Shown piece by piece: positions 5,786 through 7,864 of a DNA stretch of 7,864 nt (positions are counted from its first letter, which is position 1; every line of letters begins with the position of its first letter). The stretch comes from Cyclobacteriaceae bacterium (GTDB lineage: Bacteria > Bacteroidota > Bacteroidia > Cytophagales > Cyclobacteriaceae): assembly GCA_029882725.1 (NCBI GenBank), contig JAOUKG010000098.1:1-7864 (forward strand), in the 5' to 3' direction. A model generated the notes under the pieces. That model was not told the DNA's origin. It made no database searches and saw only the letters and a program-made list of their open reading frames with translations. A program made the position numbers and the translations under genes.

Positions 5786-6936
5786 AACTCGCATTTATAT
5801 TGGCCTTTAAAAACCTGATTGGCGCGGGACTTCGCACCTGGCTTAATGTAGGTATTTTGTCCTTCGCTTTTGTGCTCATTATATTTTATAACGGACTGTT
5901 GGATGGATGGAACGAACAGGCACGCCGGGATACTATAGACTGGGAAATTGGCCAGGGGCAGCTGCATTTTAGCAGCTATGACCCCTATGATCCGTTTACC
6001 ATTTTAGACGGACACGGAGTGATTCCATCTGCAGAGAGGGAAGGAATGATTCCCATATTATTGCGTCAAGGCACTATTTATCCAAAGGGACGGATGATTT
6101 CGGCCCTCATTAAAGGCATTGACGTAAATCAGACCGAACTCAAACTGCCCACTCACCTACTCAGGGAAAGCGAAGCGCAAATTCCGGTATTAATTGGGAA
6201 ACGTATGGCGAAAAACTCCAATCTGAGCGTGGGCGATGAAGTATTGATGAGGTGGCGTGATAAAAATGGTACCTACGATGCCTCTGGCATCACAGTAGCG
6301 GGAATTTTTGACTGTAATGTTTCTATGATAGATCAGGGTCAACTGTGGATGGACATTGAAAAACTTAGGGAAATTACAGGGTTGACCAATCATGCTACTT
6401 TATTCATCACCACAGATATGGAAAGTAAATCTGTAAAAAACTGGAATTACTTTTCCCAGGAGGAATTACTTTCAGACCTGACCCAAATGATTGAAATGAA
6501 AAAGACCAGCAGTTCAATTTTGTACGGGTTATTACTTGCCATTGCCTTACTGGCCATTTTCGACACCCAGGTATTATCCATTTTCAGGAGACAAAAGGAA
6601 ATAGGCACCTACATTGCTTTGGGAATGACCCGCATGCGTGTGGTGGGTTTATTCACAGTAGAAGGCAGTATGTACAGCTTTTTGGCTACCATTGTGGGGT
6701 GCATTTACGGTGTACCCTTGTTTCTCTATTTGGCAAAAACCGGTATAGGAATGCCCGATGCAAATCAGGAAATGGGAATAGTAATTGCAGAGAGAGTCTT
6801 CCCTGTTTATGGGATAGGCCTTATAATAAGCACCGTAATTTTGGTAGTCATTTCGGCCACCATAGTGAGTTTCATACCGGCAAGAAAAATAGCCAAAATG
6901 AATCCAGTTGACGCAATTAAAGGGAAAATCCAATGA
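5782..6936 (+). CDS. FtsX/LolC-like ABC transporter permease (first of two)
   Basis: This 384-residue inner-membrane protein has the four-helix layout of type VII ABC permeases: TM1 at about 21-39, a periplasmic domain of about 200 residues (40-243), then TM2 (about 245-263), TM3 (about 297-317) and TM4 (about 343-365). Family hallmarks are the cytoplasmic RRQKEIGTYIALGMTR stretch (269-284), which couples to the ATPase, and the C-terminal PARKIAKMNPVDAIKG (366-381). VLIGKRMAKN-SNLSVGDEV (136-154) in the periplasmic part is typical of MacB/LolC core domains. Such permeases do not form a classical channel but transmit motion to the periplasm, as in lipoprotein release by LolCDE or export by MacB. 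The start overlaps the ATPase stop by 4 nt, and the stop overlaps the second permease start by 4 nt. The substrate cannot be read from the sequence. Confidence 0.94.
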   Translation: MKLAFILAFKNLIGAGLRTWLNVGILSFAFVLIIFYNGLLDGWNEQARRDTIDWEIGQGQLHFSSYDPYDPFTILDGHGVIPSAEREGMIPILLRQGTIYPKGRMISALIKGIDVNQTELKLPTHLLRESEAQIPVLIGKRMAKNSNLSVGDEVLMRWRDKNGTYDASGITVAGIFDCNVSMIDQGQLWMDIEKLREITGLTNHATLFITTDMESKSVKNWNYFSQEELLSDLTQMIEMKKTSSSILYGLLLAIALLAIFDTQVLSIFRRQKEIGTYIALGMTRMRVVGLFTVEGSMYSFLATIVGCIYGVPLFLYLAKTGIGMPDANQEMGIVIAERVFPVYGIGLIISTVILVVISATIVSFIPARKIAKMNPVDAIKGKIQ

Positions 6937-7864
6937 TAAAGTTTCTATTAAAAGGAATACTCGCCGACAAAAACCGAAGTGTACTCCCCATCATCATTAT
7001 AAGCATTGGGGTAATGCTGACCATTTTATTAAGTGGTTGGATACGCGGTGTAATGGGTGATTTGGTTGATCAAAATGCACGTTTCAGTACAGGACATGTG
7101 AAAATTATGTCACGTGCTTACGCGAAAAACTTATCGCAGATGCCCAACGACCTTGCCCTGATGCAGGTAGGTGAATTGAAAAAGCAATTGGCCATGGACT
7201 ACCCTGACGTACAATTTGTGGATCGCATTAAGTTTGGTGGTTTAATTGACGTTCCCGATGACAAGGGCGGTTCCAAAGGCCAGGGGCCGGCCAGTGGAAT
7301 GGCATTTGATTTGTTTTCGGGTACCAGCGGTGAAGACCAACGAATGAATATTTCAAAATCGATTGTGAGGGGGACGCTGCCTTCAAAACCCAAAGAGGCA
7401 TTGATTGGAAATGACTTTGCCGAAAAGCTACATATAGAAATTGGCGATGAAATCACCTATCTGGGCACTACCATGAATGGAAGTATGACCTTTGAAAATT
7501 TCGTGGTTAGCGGCACTGTTAAATTTGGAATGGCGGGCATGGACAAAGGGGCTGTTGTTGTGGATATTTCCGATGCAAGGGCATTTCTGGACATGGACGA
7601 TGCCGTGGGTGAATTACTTGGTTATTTTGACACAGGAGCATACGATGATCTCAAAGCATCAACCATGGCCGCTGGATTTAACCGTAAATATGCCCAAGAC
7701 CCCGATGAGTATGCCCCCGAAATGGTGGCCTTAAGAGACCAATACGGACTTTCCGAATACCTGGATTATGTAGATTATTTCTCTGGCATATTTGTAGGCA
7801 TGTTTGTTTTCGCAATGTCTATTGTATTGTGGAATACGGGCCTGTTGGGTGGGTTACGCAGGTA
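6933..7864 (+). CDS. FtsX/LolE-like ABC transporter permease, second subunit (3' end outside window)
   Basis: The ATG at 6933 overlaps the previous stop (ATGA, 6933-6936). The frame is open for 310 codons to the window end. TM1 lies at about 17-37, followed by a long periplasmic domain (about 38-280). TM2 (about 284-300) is followed by NTGLLGGLRR at the edge, where the family's Glu-Ile-Gly coupling motif would be expected just beyond. The periplasmic part contains ALIGNDFAEKLHIEIGDEI, equivalent to the LIGKRMA...VGDEV segment of the first permease, confirming the same fold. Residues 109-122 form a Gly/Lys-rich loop (DDKGGSKGQGPASG) that the first permease lacks at that point. The two permeases differ clearly in sequence, so the transporter is probably a heterodimer, as in LolCE, rather than a MacB homodimer. 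The last two transmembrane helices should lie outside the window. Confidence 0.93.
   Translation, partial: MIKFLLKGILADKNRSVLPIIIISIGVMLTILLSGWIRGVMGDLVDQNARFSTGHVKIMSRAYAKNLSQMPNDLALMQVGELKKQLAMDYPDVQFVDRIKFGGLIDVPDDKGGSKGQGPASGMAFDLFSGTSGEDQRMNISKSIVRGTLPSKPKEALIGNDFAEKLHIEIGDEITYLGTTMNGSMTFENFVVSGTVKFGMAGMDKGAVVVDISDARAFLDMDDAVGELLGYFDTGAYDDLKASTMAAGFNRKYAQDPDEYAPEMVALRDQYGLSEYLDYVDYFSGIFVGMFVFAMSIVLWNTGLLGGLRR

Noticed and set aside
3331..7864. Standard MacAB-TolC efflux operon
   Set aside because: The ATPase and permeases are separate genes, there are two unlike permeases, no adaptor is visible, and the outer-membrane protein is a predicted beta-barrel without TolC-like features.

Overview
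The window looks like chromosomal DNA from a member of the Bacteroidota, probably near the Flavobacteriia or Cytophagia. The DNA is moderately AT-rich, and most genes have no recognisable Shine-Dalgarno sequence. The best promoter match is of the Bacteroidota type (TTTG-like box, 19 nt, TAnnTTTG). One gene encodes a lipoprotein with a Ser-rich lipobox. Taxonomy is inferred from these features only; genus cannot be told.

Left part (1-2012): the 3' end of an unrecognised gene with a TPR-like helical hairpin, followed by a strong rho-independent terminator (339-379). Convergent to it is a 517-residue atypical short-chain dehydrogenase/reductase on the minus strand. It has an N-terminal basic segment, a four-cysteine zinc-ribbon-like motif, a large insertion in the Rossmann domain, and no tyrosine at the usual catalytic YxxxK position. 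A good Bacteroidota-type promoter lies just upstream of it.

Middle part (2013-3330): a divergent intergenic region, then a small TPR lipoprotein gene with a GTG start. A 401-bp non-coding stretch follows. It holds two copies of a perfect 40-bp direct repeat (48 bp with two mismatches), each carrying a hairpin, plus a pyrimidine-rich tract, a C-rich tract that could form a G-quadruplex on the minus strand, and repeated TGTTAC/GTAACA boxes in front of the next operon.

Right part (3331 to the end): a tightly packed plus-strand operon of a TetR-family regulator, an outer-membrane beta-barrel protein, a LolD/MacB-type ABC ATPase and two different FtsX/LolC-type permeases, the second cut by the window end. 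Neighbours overlap by 8, 4 and 4 nt, or are 12 nt apart, so they are probably co-transcribed and translationally coupled. The likely machine is a type VII (mechanotransmission) ABC transporter with two unlike permeases in the inner membrane, paired with a dedicated outer-membrane barrel and controlled by the TetR protein. No MacA/HlyD adaptor or TolC-like gene is visible, so it is not a standard MacAB-TolC pump. It may extract or export a lipid, lipoprotein or other hydrophobic compound. The substrate is unknown, and this operon is the best candidate in the window for an under-described system.
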